Positions 22,330 to 34,926 of a DNA stretch of 64,000 nucleotides are shown here, in pieces; within the stretch, counting starts at the first letter, position 1; every line of letters begins with the position of its first letter. The stretch spans positions 1,240,001 to 1,304,000 of the forward strand of contig JAGMVK010000002.1 in NCBI GenBank assembly GCA_020747065.1, written 5' to 3'. Under the pieces are notes generated by a model that was not told where the DNA came from, ran no database searches, and worked only from the letters and a program-made list of their open reading frames with translations. Source of the stretch: Cadophora sp. MPI-SDFR-AT-0126. Lineage: Eukaryota; Ascomycota; Leotiomycetes; Helotiales; Ploettnerulaceae. Position numbers and translations under genes: made by a program.

Positions 22330-23269
22330 GGTAGGCATAAAGCCTCTCCAAAGGTAATCTCGCGGGGAAATTTAGACACTAGCTTCCACGAGCGTTTCCT
22401 TTCCACTGTTGTCAAGCGAATATCACAATTTTCGTAGACCACTTTCGAGAGACCTCAGCATTGATAGCTGCTATGTTTGAGTGCCATCAAGACAACCTCA
22501 AAGCTTGCAAGACTGGCCAGTCAATTCCTACCCAGCACTACTCACGTCCAACAAGCAAGTCATGCCATCTCTCTATAGCTCTCACTCATCACTCCCCAAG
22601 GATCAATCAACCTATTCCCCCTTCCTTCCCCTCCGTCCTCCTCATGAACATCAAGCACAACCATCTCGGCAGCCTCTCTATCTCATACACCCACACACTC
22701 GCAAAAGGAACATGACACCGACGCCCATAACCATGCCTCTTGTGCTCCGCTTCCCCAACCGAACGACGGCCTTCCCCTAATCTTGAATGTCAATTCAAGA
22801 AGTCAAGATTTGGCGCTGTTTACTTGGCCAGAGAAGCAGAAGCCCGTCATACCTTTTGTAAAATTACGTCCAGAATACATCCTTTACTAGCTCATGTCCG
22901 AGAAGTATGGACCATGTAGTATTGATTCACGATTCCTATTAATTCATAACAATTTTTGCATTGTCGATTGTGTGTATTGATTCTAGCGAATATGTTGTGT
23001 AGCAAAAGGAATATCTCTAACCATATGAACCATATGAGAATATCCCCCTAATTATGTAGCAAAATGGGTATCTTATCCATCAATCATCCCTCATGACCAT
23101 TCATCCATAACTCCATCTCAAATCTCCAAGCAATATCCGGTGTAGCAAATGTTCCTCCACTCTGTGTTCGTCATATCCATCATCCTCTTAACCCGCAATC
23201 AAGTTCATCGAAAAAAACACAGGACTCAAACAATCGAACCAGCAAGACGAAGCTCTCACGATCAAAGGA
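22330..23269. other. Intergenic between convergent genes
   Basis: Spacer between the carboxylesterase and rec8 3' ends. Several AT-rich stretches near 22900-23100 resemble 3' flanks. No gene supported. Confidence 0.45.
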
Positions 23270-25704
23270 TCAGACAACACCGATTCTGATCTCCCCAAAT
23301 GGAGACAACATCTCATCATCAATATCCTGCTCAACCCATATCTTTCTCTTCGTCGCAAGACTCAAGATATGGTAGAAAGCCTGAGCAGCAACAATACAAG
23401 AGTTCTTCTCTGGAACGAACAGCTCTTCGAAGGTTACAGTCTTTTGTTGTGGCTCGGCATCGTCCTCATCCCCAAGCTCATCGGTAGACTTCTCCTCAAT
23501 AGTGTTCTTAACGTACTCAAAGAAGTTGTTACTCTCGCGGTCCATGACATCCTTCATCCATTGGGAGCTACCTGCGGTTTGGGTATCGACCCCTGCAGCG
23601 GCACCGAAGATCTCGAAATCGTCTCCTCCACCAGTCTGACTCGATGTACGCATGCCGCCAGCGTGAAAGCCCGAGGCTTGACTTGCACTTCCCAGGCCAT
23701 CGTCTTCACGACCATACATCACCATGTCATCATCCATCAATTGAGAGAACTGCTCAAGGTCACCAGGGATCGTTGAGCCACGACCCACAAGTGGTGAAGT
23801 GAGACGTCGACCTGTCACCGATCCGACTTGTGAGCCAAGAATACCAACACGTCCTTGGATGGAAGACGAGTGACCGCGTTGATGGGAGTGAAGAGATGAT
23901 GAGATATTCCATGGCATTGCAGAAGGTGGGTGATCAGCCAAAGCACTTGCAGCATCTCGGCCCACCTCGACACTTTTCTCGTGAGAGTGCGGGTATTGGT
24001 CGTCCTCCAGGTTGAACATCATATCGTCCTCATTGTTACCCCGTCCAACTTCACCCTCTCTAGCTCGCTTGTTAGGAGTCTCCTCTTCGTCTTCTTCGTC
24101 AGCTGCAAGAGCACGTTTCGTACGCTTTTTTGATATCACCTCCGGTATTGGTGTTCCGGTAATCTTAGCCATCAATTCGATGCCGGAAAATATTGCCAAC
24201 GGGTTGGCGAACTTTCCTGCTCCGATACAATCTCCAGCACCATTGAGGCCAGAACCGTAAACGTAATAGAACGCGTTCTTCTTAGCTTGAGTAGCGGCGC
24301 GGTGTTTGATTTTTATGCGAGCGCTTGCTGTCATGTTCTCAGGATATTCTTTGATCCATTGGCTGAGAACTGCGTTACGAATCTCGGTGCTAGCATCAAC
24401 AACTGGGCCCTTGACCTTTTTCTTTCTCCGCTGGGGAGCTTCAGCTGACACAGAAGACTCGTCGGAAGCTGACATGACGCGATCCTCATCGGACAAATGT
24501 AACGGTCTGTCGCCGCCACCAAGCCCACCAGTCATGAGTGGAAATGGCTCAACATCTGGAAGTACTGGCATCTCCTCATCGTACAGAGGCATATCGAAAC
24601 CGTCATCTCCATCAACACCTTGAATGCGACCAACAAATGCATCTTTGTGTTCCTTGCGAACGCATCCAATTGCGACAGAGTCACTTCCGAGACGATGTTG
24701 AGGGTTGATGCTAAGTTGTCGACGAGTGTTACGCTCACTCATTGGGATGTCGCGAAGTTGTCCGTCGGCATCGAAGCCAAAGAGGTCGTCATCCTGCAAA
24801 ATCAAATCTTCTTCGTCATTGAACATGCCAGGGCCAGTTCCAAGGGGTTTCTGCCCAGATGAGTCACCAAAAGGATCAAGTAACGGAAGCTGGTATGATC
24901 CACCATTGCTTGAAGGGATGTTGAAGCCGAGGATCGACGACGCAGAGGCCTGGGATACCACGGAGCCGCTGCGACCACGAATGGAAAGCATAGATTGTGA
25001 AGAACGTTGAGAGTCGCCTTTGGGATTGAGTTCCATGTTGGTGAAGTCGAAATCGAGAGGAGGAGCGGGCATGTCGATTGCAAAGGCAGGATCATCCATC
25101 ATGATCAGTTGATCGGGGCTAAAACGCGTCAGTACATACCTCTTTGGACAAGATAGGAGACCTACTGAGCTTTCATAGCAGTCGCGTCAAGTTCGGTACT
25201 GCGCGCAATCTTGATAAGTGTCCGCATGGTATTCTGAGCTGTCTGCGTGTCGAGGAGAAGATACTCCCATTGCTGGTTATAAACTTTGGAAACGCCATAT
25301 CTATCTCGTCAGCCACGCCTGTGCGAGGGAATACAAATTACATACAAAAGATTGCTCTGGAGTCTCAATGCCATTGGTGCCTCCGGCTCGATAATGGTCT
25401 CGCAAGCCTTCTTGACATTGACATCGAGGATAGCCTTCTTCGTCACTTTCTTGGTGTTTGATTTTGCGCCGAGTGTGGCCACCAACCTATACAATCAGTC
25501 GCCGCTCATCAAATCGCTTTCAACTCTTCTGTAGTATCGAACAATGGACATTTGCAATGGTCTGACGCGTCAATGAACAGGTGATAACGTACCAGATGGT
25601 TGCAACGCCATACTTGCGGCTTGTCAAGACTGCGAGGAGTATTAGCATATTGCCTTCCTTCCTCTGAAGGTCTACAAGTACTCACTCTCATGGCTATAGA
25701 ACAT
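23270..25704 (-). CDS. rec8: Meiotic cohesin alpha-kleisin Rec8
   Basis: Rec8 closes the cohesin ring in meiosis, linking the Smc1 and Smc3 heads, and is cut by separase at anaphase. Exons are 25686-25704, 25593-25629, 25346-25486, 25166-25300 and 23270-25118, giving 726 aa with every phase matching. The N-terminal Rad21/Rec8 domain starts MFYSHEILTSRKYGVATIWL and continues with ATLGAKSNTKKVTKKAIL and the APMALRLQSNLLYGVSKVYN helix. The long middle is acidic, Ser-rich and disordered. The C-terminal winged helix includes VTFEELFVPEKNSCIVAAQA and ends EDIDDEMLSPFGEI-like (QDIDDEMLSPFGEIRIGVV). The N-terminus is closer to Rec8 (WLVATLG) than to mitotic Rad21/Scc1. Introns sit only in the first 400 coding bases. 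Confidence 0.9.
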
Positions 25705-26608
25705 CTTGACTGTCCTACGCGTTGAGGACGTCTCAGATTGGCCCGGCACTGCTCAGAAGCAGGTCAACTTGGAGGATAACGAGAGACTAATAACGACACC
25801 AGAGACGGTTCCTAGGAGAAGACAGGGGAAAGGGAGATGGGCGTGGAAATGGAAGGACTTGACAAGTTGCAGAAATGATTAGACGAGTGAGGTAGAAGCT
25901 TGCCGGCGTAATGTGGTGGAAGTGAAAGTGAAAGTGAACTTCTCGCTTCCGGGTGCTCCCAAAATGGCAAGAACGATACACGTGGAAGTAGCAACTCACA
26001 ACGGTTCCTCGATGTCCATCCCGCATTTTCGTAGCTACGTACATGAGTCCAGTATCATGCAGAGCAATCCCACAATATAATCATCACATCTGAAGCTTAG
26101 CAGTAGCATTTATCGATATACCTGCCAGTGATGAACACCATGCATGTGACGAAAACATCAATAAAGTCAACACGGAAAACCTGGAAGGCTTGAGAAAGTA
26201 TGAAATTGTATTGTAAGGGACGAATCTGCCATTCACAAGAAACACTCGTGTTTGTCTGTTTGCTAGACCTGCAACATGCCTTGATCCGCAGATCACCTAG
26301 ACGCCGGCTCATTTCCGTCAACTCCATCCCATCCAAATGCAAGAATCAATTACAACGCGTTGGAGCCGCTGTATGCGTGCTTCATCCAGCGTCAATGCAA
26401 GAATGCAAATGCAAGCTCCAGTCTAGCAGAGAACTCCAGGCCACCGACCACTTGTAATAGGGCAGGCCGACCGCAGTGAACAAAAGAAATTAACGCCTAT
26501 GCTGTGCAAGAGCCGAAGGTCCCATTCTGGTTCCTTGCTATGTATACCCCCTTCCCTATTTATCTACTCCTCTATTCATGGTCTCGTAAACGTCAATCCT
26601 CCTCGTGG
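25705..26608. other. Intergenic, rec8 promoter side
   Basis: Promoter and leader region of rec8 and 3' flank of the Flc-like gene. No supported coding region. Confidence 0.45.
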
Positions 26609-29453
26609 TTACTCGGCAGAAGCGACGCGTTGGTTTTGATATTGTCTCTGCTGTTCTCTCGTTGGTGTCGAAGGACGTAAGCTGGTATGGGATGGCTGTG
26701 GTCGGACAAGTGGCATTCCGGAAATCGAGTTGTTGACAGTATTGTGCCCGCTAGCATGTCTCGATGGGGTGTTGAGTGGCGAAGCTCTACCGTTGTCCTC
26801 CTGCCAGTTCTGGAAATCGCGAGAACTCCAACTTGCTCTATGAACTCGGGCTCCATATGGCACGTTACCATAAGCCGAGTAATGACTTCTCATGCTACCT
26901 GCCATGGAGTTGGCTCTGCTGCCACGAGGACCAGCTAAGGAGTGTTGCGAAGCTGCTGGGTTGAAGTCGGTCATATCCGGAACAAAGTCAACGTCCTCAT
27001 CTTCGATCTTAGGGGCACGGCGAACGTCCTTTACTGTGAAGTATGGCTCCTTCGGCTCCTCTGGCGCCGGGGGCGGTGGTGGGGGAACATCCTTCTCCTT
27101 GTCCTCGAGGTGCCCGAAGTACTTGAGGCGGATGTCTGCCATGCCATGTGGTCTGAACTCCTCGCGATTACGCATGACAGACATGTAGCTGGAGATGGCG
27201 CCCAACACGATGAGAATCAGGACGCCAATGACGAGGAATCCTTGGATCACAATGATAATGATACCAATAATCGTCGTTGGAATTCGGGCAAGATTGAGCT
27301 TGGGCAGGAAACCAATTGAGAGACCAGCTGTTGCCACCTTGCTGAAACCAAGCATCCAGACAGCCAAAACAGTATTACGTCGTCCCTCGAATGGCTTGAT
27401 GCAAATGACTGCAATGAAGGCGATGATCTCCCAGATGAAAAGGCCGATGACTTGAGCAGTTGGATTGTTGCGTGCACCACCGACGAAGCAAGCGCGAATG
27501 AACTGGTAGATGACCCAGAAGGAGAAAAACCACCAACGCGTGCGTCTGTATCGAGCTGAAAGCCATCCGAAGCGCTTAGTGAAATTGGTGTTCTGGTGGA
27601 CGCTTTGTTGTTCCTGGTCGTTGTCTACGAACTTGATTTGGAAGAAGGACACGGAGCCAGCGGTCTTCGTCTTGTCTTCCTCATCCAAGGAACTCTCGCG
27701 GGCCGTGCTATACCATGGAATGAACTTCAGAACCTTCTTGCGTCGGAAGTGGATTCGATCGGGTGAGGACTCGTACTTTCCAAATCGAACTCGGTAGAAG
27801 CAGGCGTAATAGCAAACACCAAATCCACCAACGAAGAAAATAAGGAACACGATAACGGCGATTGCGATCGGCCCTGCCTTGCCTCCGTAGGAGAATTGGT
27901 ACAGAGCCAGGGTCGTCATCATGAAGAAGGCAATGAACAGGGTTCGGAGAACGATAAGCCCGATGAATCCAATCCAGTGCTCTCTGAAGATGACAAAGCG
28001 GTCCTTCTTCATCATGTTGATGGCGCTCAGTCCCTCAAGCAACCACTTGAAAGCAATTGTGGCCCCAATCAGGATAGCAATAAGAATCAGTAGCCATAAA
28101 AACCCTACCATGAAGGCGTCAGCAGCTGGGACGTCGACGTGCGAAAGTGATCCGGCAAATCCAGTCCAGTCTCCAGGTGTTGGCAATCCAGGAGAAACGG
28201 GAAGACCGGCCCATTCGTACAGTTTTGCTGATTGAGTGCTGTTCCCTGCTGCTCGCTTGTACAGGTGGCTAGCAAGTTGCTCACCCTTTTGAGCGATCTC
28301 TAAGCTGCGTTGAAATATTGACCGTCCGTAAATTTGTTGCTGAAGTCCACCGTTGTTGTTCAATACTGTGGATCCAGCACCTCCAACTTGGCTTGAATTT
28401 CCAGAAACTCCGGTAAAGCTATTGATAGAACTGATGAGGGACGGAGTTGATATCATGCCAGCTGACCAAGCGAAGTTGCTCCAGAAAGCGGGTAAAACAC
28501 TTGGCCAGTTCAAGGAAAGTGCTCCGGAGAAGAATATCGATTGGAAGACTTCGAAGATGACCAGGACAGACAAGGAGTGAGCATAGTGGGTTCGCATATG
28601 AGGTATGCTGACTCCGTAAATTGCTGTAAAGAACGATGCCATGAGTGCAATGAGTGTGAAGACGCCTAGAGTGGATCCAACAGCTGCTGGATGTGCAAAA
28701 CTTGCTCCATTTCTCATGACAGCTGAGAAGCACGCGATCTCAGTCTTCGAAGAATTGGAGAAAAATCTCAGCATCAGGGTTCCTTCGAAGTCCGGGATCC
28801 CCAGAGCAATGGGTGGGATTGCTGAGACATCTGAACTTGATACTGGAATGACAGCTCCGCCGGTGATAGGAACGCTGGCGTTCAATGGACACAGACTGAG
28901 CTTGTTAGAAGTTGCGTCTCTCCGGGTGTTTGAAGAACTGACCTGCCAAAGTTTGCATTACATGGATTGAAAACCAGATCGAATCTATCCTCTCCATCTG
29001 CAAATCATATCAGTATTCTGTTTCGTTCCGTTTTTCGAATTGCTCTTCTTACAGGCATAAACTGAAATATACACTGAGATCAAGGTCAGCCACAAGCCAC
29101 GAATTAAAGGATCAACTGATCAACGTACACATTAAGGACTCGTTTCTGAGGTTGGTCGTGCCTGCGAGATTAAACAGAACGGTCATATTATCGGCATAAT
29201 AGGCCCCATCGAAAGACGTCAAATTGAGCAAGCTCTGTCCTCCCATACAGTCTCCAAAGTCCCCGCTGTACAATGCCGGGTATCTGTCCACCAGTAATGT
29301 GGTTGTTTCGCCAGCTCCATTCGTGCCCTGTATCGTCTCGAGACTGCTATCACCTTGGGCTCGTACCGAAGGAATGAACGTGTTGAAGATCGCGAGGGAG
29401 GAAACGATCGCGGTGGCCCATGTCGCGGGCCGGAACGAAGGGAAACACGCCAT
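26609..29453 (-). CDS. TRP-like membrane protein of the Flc/Pkd2 family
   Basis: An 895-aa polytopic protein from exons 29129-29453, 29053-29073, 28943-28997 and 26609-28895. Exon 2 is a 21-nt micro-exon (LYISVYA). A signal peptide opens the protein; an ML-like lumenal/extracellular TRP_N domain follows (residues about 30-190, with paired cysteines, NPCNANFGSLCP). The TRP-like domain has about nine transmembrane helices (GVFTLIALMASFFTAIYG, FMVGFLWLLILIAILIGA, and others). The C-terminal tail of about 200 residues is cytosolic, Pro/Ser-rich and disordered (KDVPPPPPPAPEE). Yeast Flc proteins are linked to FAD transport into the ER, calcium homeostasis and wall integrity; which role applies here is not known. 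Confidence 0.9.
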
Positions 29454-32013
29454 TGTTGAAGGAGGGTATTATTTTATTGTAAGACTGAATTCGAGGAAGG
29501 AAACGGGGCAAGCCCGACAAAAGTTGATGTTGTCTCTCAGATCGAAAGGGAGGTTGGAATCCTGTGGAATTGTTTGATGCAGCCAAAGGCTCAGTGACGT
29601 GAGCTTCCTTCCAGTTCGTCCAGCGTCCAGATGAAACGACGCAACCGTTGTTTGGAAACTTGGGCAGGCTTCTCCAATGTTCGGTCGCAGATGGAAACGA
29701 GTGTCGCAGATGGTATGTGGTCGACCGGTCGCAAGTTGAAGATGGGAATTGTTTGCTCGAATTATTCTGGTTGTTTTAAGATAGCGTCGTTACTTGGGTG
29801 GCTGGCTGGCGTATTTCGAAGGCGAAAGCCACCAAGTATTTGGCGAGTGACGGCAGGATTAGAGATTATAACCACGACAGCTCGATCTGCATCCTCCTAG
29901 TTTGCGTGTCGTCGTGGTAGAGATGCGAGAGCGACAGTGAAGTCCTGGAATTGTCGACGACGACGAGGATGGGGGGTTATGTTGAGGAGAAACAAACGAA
30001 TGTCGTGCCCTGGAAATGGACCTGGGATGAGGGAGATAAAGAAAGTGGATGAGCGCTGTCCAGCACCAGCGGATGTGGATACAGCTCGAGAGGCCGAGCT
30101 CTTGGGCACTCAGTTGGCGCTACGCTAGTACCCCCTAGGCCTTTAACAGCACAACCACCCAGCAATTCACAGCCGCTTTTAGAAAGTCAAGAATCATATA
30201 TTTCTAGTCTCTAGGCATTACATGCTGGAAAACAAAGCTGGTCAGTTATTGAAACATATGTGCTCATCATCATCATCAAGGGAATAATTGATAGGAAAGG
30301 GATCTTGTGGTTTTAGATGTACCAAAGGAGGATGTATTCTCCATCAGAGCAAGGAACTCAGTCGGACGCACGTCAATTTACGAGTGATGCAACCTTTGCA
30401 TAAGAGCGATAGTTACAAAGTTATGCCAGCAGATCATACAGGAGTTTCCTCAAGTGCTCACACCTTTGGACAGACAGCACAAATCAAAGCAACGCATCTG
30501 GAACAAGCCCGGCGATTCCCATGTCGATCGTGTTTACACCTCATTAGCCGAGCTGGGTCTCTCAATCATACGAAACAATTGCCCCAATTGGCCGTGTGCA
30601 TGACACTGTAAAACTCATGATATCCAATGTGAATGAAAATTCTGCTCTACAAATGCAGTTTAATTTACTTGTCAGTGGTGCAAATTGGGTTCTGCCTCAG
30701 CTGTAAGTCTGCAAGGGCATGATTCGATAGGGTTATCCTTCCCGGACTAATTATCACCGGCACGCAAATACCTTGCATTCCAGCCTTCAAGCCCACCTTG
30801 CCCCGGGCCATATGGCCCGGATCTTACATGCCTGGGATGTTATGCCATTGCCATCTCTATGTCAGCAGCCACAGCAGCCTGCATCTCATCTCATCTGCAT
30901 CGGGAAGGCTCATAACATTTCACTATCTCTTCATTAAAGCCAGGAATCCAACCCTGTAATCACAATCACCCATCAGCCATTACTGTCTTCTCGCCCTCAC
31001 CCCATCGCCAAAAACATGAGATCAAAATCCTATCCTCCAAAAAGAAAATTACCTGTTTCCCCTCACTTCCAAGCTTCCAAGGCTTCTCGCAAAACACCAT
31101 CAGCAAAAATTCCCAAGAAACAGGGCAGGTAAGTGCTCCCGACTTGGCACACATCCATGCATCTACCGATCGTACGCGCAAGATCGCTCGCTCGCTCCCG
31201 GCATCTTCGAATGCGGATGCATCGCAGATGAGAGACATGGCAGAGTAGCGTGTTGTGGTGGTGTGGCTGGAAAACCTGCACCAGCCCCATGCACGCACGC
31301 ACGCACGCACACGAACAAATACTGCGTATTGAGTACGAGATACGATGGCCAAGAATCACGATAAGGATTTCTTTGAGGATATCAAATTCAAAAGTCACTA
31401 AAGCATGTCCGTACTCCTATGAAGTTACAACAAGCAACACTTCAAATACCCTCTCGATAGACATTTATCTTACCGCTGTCATGAAACAAAGACCATCGCT
31501 TTTTCTCTCTCTACACCGCTCGTGAATGTGCAGCTAAAATTTTGAACCAAGCCAGTCCCAACCTCTTCCCTGCCAACTTCACCCCATCACCAATAACACC
31601 GTCACCAGTCAGATGCAGAAGCTAAGATCCCATCAGATCTACCGCAAAGCTCGAACGGACTTCCAGAATACGATCGCCTTGCCAGGATAGCAGATTCTTA
31701 CCCCACAAAGCGGCAAGATCGAGAGCTTGTCTTGATCATCTTTGAAGCTAAGCTCCAGCCATCTCTACTTTCCACAGCTTCAGACTTCCTCGATCCAAAT
31801 CCAAATTCCGAATGCAGAATTGGACGCAATCCTACCCGTGATTTATAGAACAAGAATTTAAACACCTAAAAAATACCCAAGCCAAATGCCCTTTTCTGAT
31901 CTCAAAATCAACATCACTCTCATCCTCCCCAGCCTCCATATCCCCAAATAACCCTCGCTTCAACATTCGCTTCCGAACATCCACTCGCTAATCGACTCAA
32001 AGCCATCGAAAAA
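29454..32013. other. Gene-poor stretch of 2.6 kb
   Basis: Contains the promoter of the Flc-like gene and, at the right end, an AT-rich then CT-rich leader before the small ORF at 32014. No other coding region is supported. A GCAC tetranucleotide tract lies at 31291-31312 and a short CAT tract near 30266. Confidence 0.4.
31291..31312. repeat. (GCAC)n microsatellite
   Basis: Five to six tandem copies of the tetranucleotide GCAC inside a gene-free stretch. Simple repeat, no function implied. Confidence 0.85.
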
Positions 32014-32301
32014 ATGACGGCGCCTAAGCAAGTCACTCGACTGAGCTCAATTCGTTCCAATACTAGCTACTCTACACCCAGTAAATCCAATCCGATCAAT
32101 TCAATCGAATACAAGCAAAAAAAGCCCCAAACATCCGTCCCAACCCCAACCCCAATCCCTACTACTTCCCTTCGCCGCAATCCAGTACTCCGAGATAACT
32201 CTCCAAAAGCCACTCAAGCTCCTCCACAATCCGGTGTTCCAGTAGCCGGGGAAGAATTTCAAGGCCAAGGAAGACAGCCTAGGCCATCAAGGCTAAGCTA
32301 A
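32014..32301 (+). CDS. Small basic Ser/Pro/Thr-rich protein, 95 aa
   Basis: Single-exon frame beginning MTAPKQVTRLSSIRSNTSYS at an ATG preceded by AAAAA, a favourable fungal start context, after a long pyrimidine-rich leader. The product is rich in Ser, Thr, Pro, Gln and Lys, with the pattern TPTPIPTTSLRRNP, and is predicted to be disordered. It has no signal peptide or membrane helix. No family is recognised. Supported mainly by its start context and coherent composition; it may be a conserved short protein or chance. Confidence 0.42.
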   Translation: MTAPKQVTRLSSIRSNTSYSTPSKSNPINSIEYKQKKPQTSVPTPTPIPTTSLRRNPVLRDNSPKATQAPPQSGVPVAGEEFQGQGRQPRPSRLS

Positions 32302-32772
32302 GATGTTGACATGTATGCGTCTCCATTATTGTACTGGATCAAGCATCGCGGTGTTATGATCAAGAACCAAGAACTTCGCTATGAGCAGAGAGGTGGATCT
32401 GGATCCGGCCCGGACTCGATCGTGTTCATTAGTCAGTCACCAACCTCGTATGGACAGAGGTTCAGGTAGGGTAGAGAGACCCAAGACAGTCGGATTTCTT
32501 GATTGGCTTGATCAGTTGTACAATATATGTCGACTAACTTCAATACCACTGTCACGACTCGGATATGCCACTAGGGCTCTAGAGGGTAAAAAGAGACAGT
32601 AGCATTCATGGCACTATTCATTCATCAGTTCTAGCAATACGGAGAGTAAGAAAGGACATCCTGCTACAGGAAGTAACGGCAGTCCAACGGTCCACTTCCA
32701 ACTCATTATCGATAACAGGACGGTCCCTTACTGGTATAAGACTTTGCAACAACGTTACTCTGCTATGAGGCC
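32302..32772. other. Intergenic between convergent genes
   Basis: No supported feature. Confidence 0.45.
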
Positions 32773-34238
32773 CTACGGTCCGTTGACGATATTGATCCAC
32801 TCCGATAAACGCTTCAATCCACTTGAAGCAACCCGCCACGATGAAGCGACCTCTGCCGTTCTTGCCTCATCCCCAACACCATACACGCCAGACATCTTTT
32901 CATCCCACTTTGCAAGCTCTTCAGCCGGGATTGGCGAGCCATACTGCTCCATCAGTTGCAGAAACCAAAGTCGATTCTCAAGCTGCCTGCCATCATCGAA
33001 TATGCCAAGTGCATACTCGAAATATGGTGCAAGTTCCTTGAAGAAGGTGATCTTCCAGGTTCCTTCTTTTCCACCATCTCTGGCTGACTCAACAGTTACA
33101 TTGCGAAGATGATCCTTCAGTTGTCCGAGCGTAAGCATCATCCCTTCTCTGATACCCGACCACGGATGTGGTGATGGGAGAAAGACATGATTTGGTATGG
33201 GGTAAGGCACGAGTAGCTGATCAATTATGATCTTCTCCGGCCCGGCGAAGGATACCTCACCCCTTTCGATTTTCTTCCAACTCTCAACAGTCACATCGTA
33301 ATGTCTGATATCATAGCACATGATATTTGCTTTGAGCCAAGTATCCATGTCGCTCCGTAGAATTTCGATAGCATGCTTGTTGGCGTTCATGCACTCCTGA
33401 ACGATACTGACATTAAGTGTTGGCGACACATTTTCATCATTGTCCTGGCAGGGAGGCTTGTTAAGCAACGAAGGGTCAGTATCTGTCTGCACCCCAAGGT
33501 CAATAGTCGTTCAACTAAAACTCGAAGTGCCAAGAATGTCTCGAGACATGAGGGAACAAGCGCTCTCACCGATATCTTGTTACCACTTTGTGCCATCGTT
33601 GGCTCCTGGTCGGCGTTCCTTGCAGATTCATCTTCCACATCATTGTGATTGACCGACAACATGTCATTTTTCTGAACAGGAGCCCCGTCTTCTGCTTCTC
33701 TATCCTCTTCAGCTTTCTTGGCAGCCTCAGCTTGCTTCTCATAGAAATTCCTACGTTTCTCGCCCATTGCTTCCAGAAACTCCCTCGTTGTATGCATCTT
33801 TCCTTCAGCTCGTCTGCGAGCATCATCACCCGGTGGAGCTGGTCCCGGCTTCATATCCTCATACCTGTCCTTCGCATCTCCTGTCAGCCTTTTTGCCTCC
33901 CTGGAAATTTTCGCATTTAAAGTATCTTGGCCCTCGTCGGGTTTTGGGCGTCCCCACAATTTCCGTTCTATCTTCACTTTTGGTTGTCGGATAGTTTGTG
34001 TCCGATATTGGCGTGCTGAGCCATCATTATTATTCTGGTCGGGACGACTGCGATGTGTGCCTGTGCCATTGCTGAAGTGATCCTCGACTTCGGGGGTTCT
34101 GTTGACAGCATTGGATTCATCATTGGCGGCTTTGGGGGTTTCTACTGGCTCATCCTTGTCCGGAGAACTTGGCTGCTGTCGGGGACGTGCTGGGCCATAG
34201 AAGTCATCTCCTTGCTCAGAAGAACATGTAGTACCCAT
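32773..34238 (-). CDS. Orphan protein with possible N-myristoylation start, 460 aa
   Basis: Two exons, 33570-34238 and 32773-33486, joined in phase 0 across an 83-nt intron. The start MGTTCSSEQ has Gly2, a small residue at position 6 and a Cys at 5, the pattern of dual N-myristoylation and palmitoylation, so membrane attachment is plausible. Residues 10 to about 220 are charged and mostly disordered with one Lys/Glu-rich helix (MGEKRRNFYEKQAEAAKKAE). The C-terminal 190 residues look folded, with aromatic-rich segments such as IREGMMLTLGQLKDHLRNV and ENRLWFLQLMEQYG, but match no family I know. The cytosolic face of a membrane is the inferred location. Confidence 0.75.
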
Positions 34239-34926
34239 GGTAAGGAGCGAGGCTTGGTTAGGTGGGTTGATGTTGTATTGATGCTGCTGGTTGTAGACAG
34301 TATTTCACGTTAAGTTATTCGGAGAATGATAACGGCATCCAAAACAAGAATGAGCAAAATAGAATACTGCTAGCGATGTTGATGACGATGATCAGTGATG
34401 GATGTTTTAATGTGGAGAAGATAGTGAGGGGAAATTGGTATTTGTTTACTAGTCTCGCTAAAAGTGGCAGGCACATCTTGTGCTTACTTACGTCCCGAGG
34501 CAGGAACGTTGGTGCGACTCTCGCTACAATAAGTAATGAGTGAGACGATTTGTGCCGTTGGACTGTCGGGATTCTTCCATTATCATTCTCTTGAACTGCA
34601 CATATATCACGGCCGTCGAGGGAAAGAAGACATGAGAGTTCTGCTATTGAGATACATCTCACTTTACACTACGTCATACGCGCTTTTTGAGCTTTAGGTA
34701 GGATAAAGAGATATCTCACACGGAGGAAGCATTGAAACGGGAGCCCAGGAATAGAAGCTCGTTTGCTCGCTGCAGAGATATCCTATCTATCGCTGTATGA
34801 AACGCTATCTATCCACTAACATTGCCTAGATGAAGTTGATTATCATAAAGCATTAGAAGTCGCTCATTAAACCACGCAGCCTTCCTACATACGCACCTAC
34901 CACCGAGTGGTAATCCCTGAAGATCC
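34239..34926. other. Intergenic
   Basis: Promoter of the orphan gene and 3' flank of the choline kinase gene. A 115-codon minus-strand frame is present but unsupported. Confidence 0.45.
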
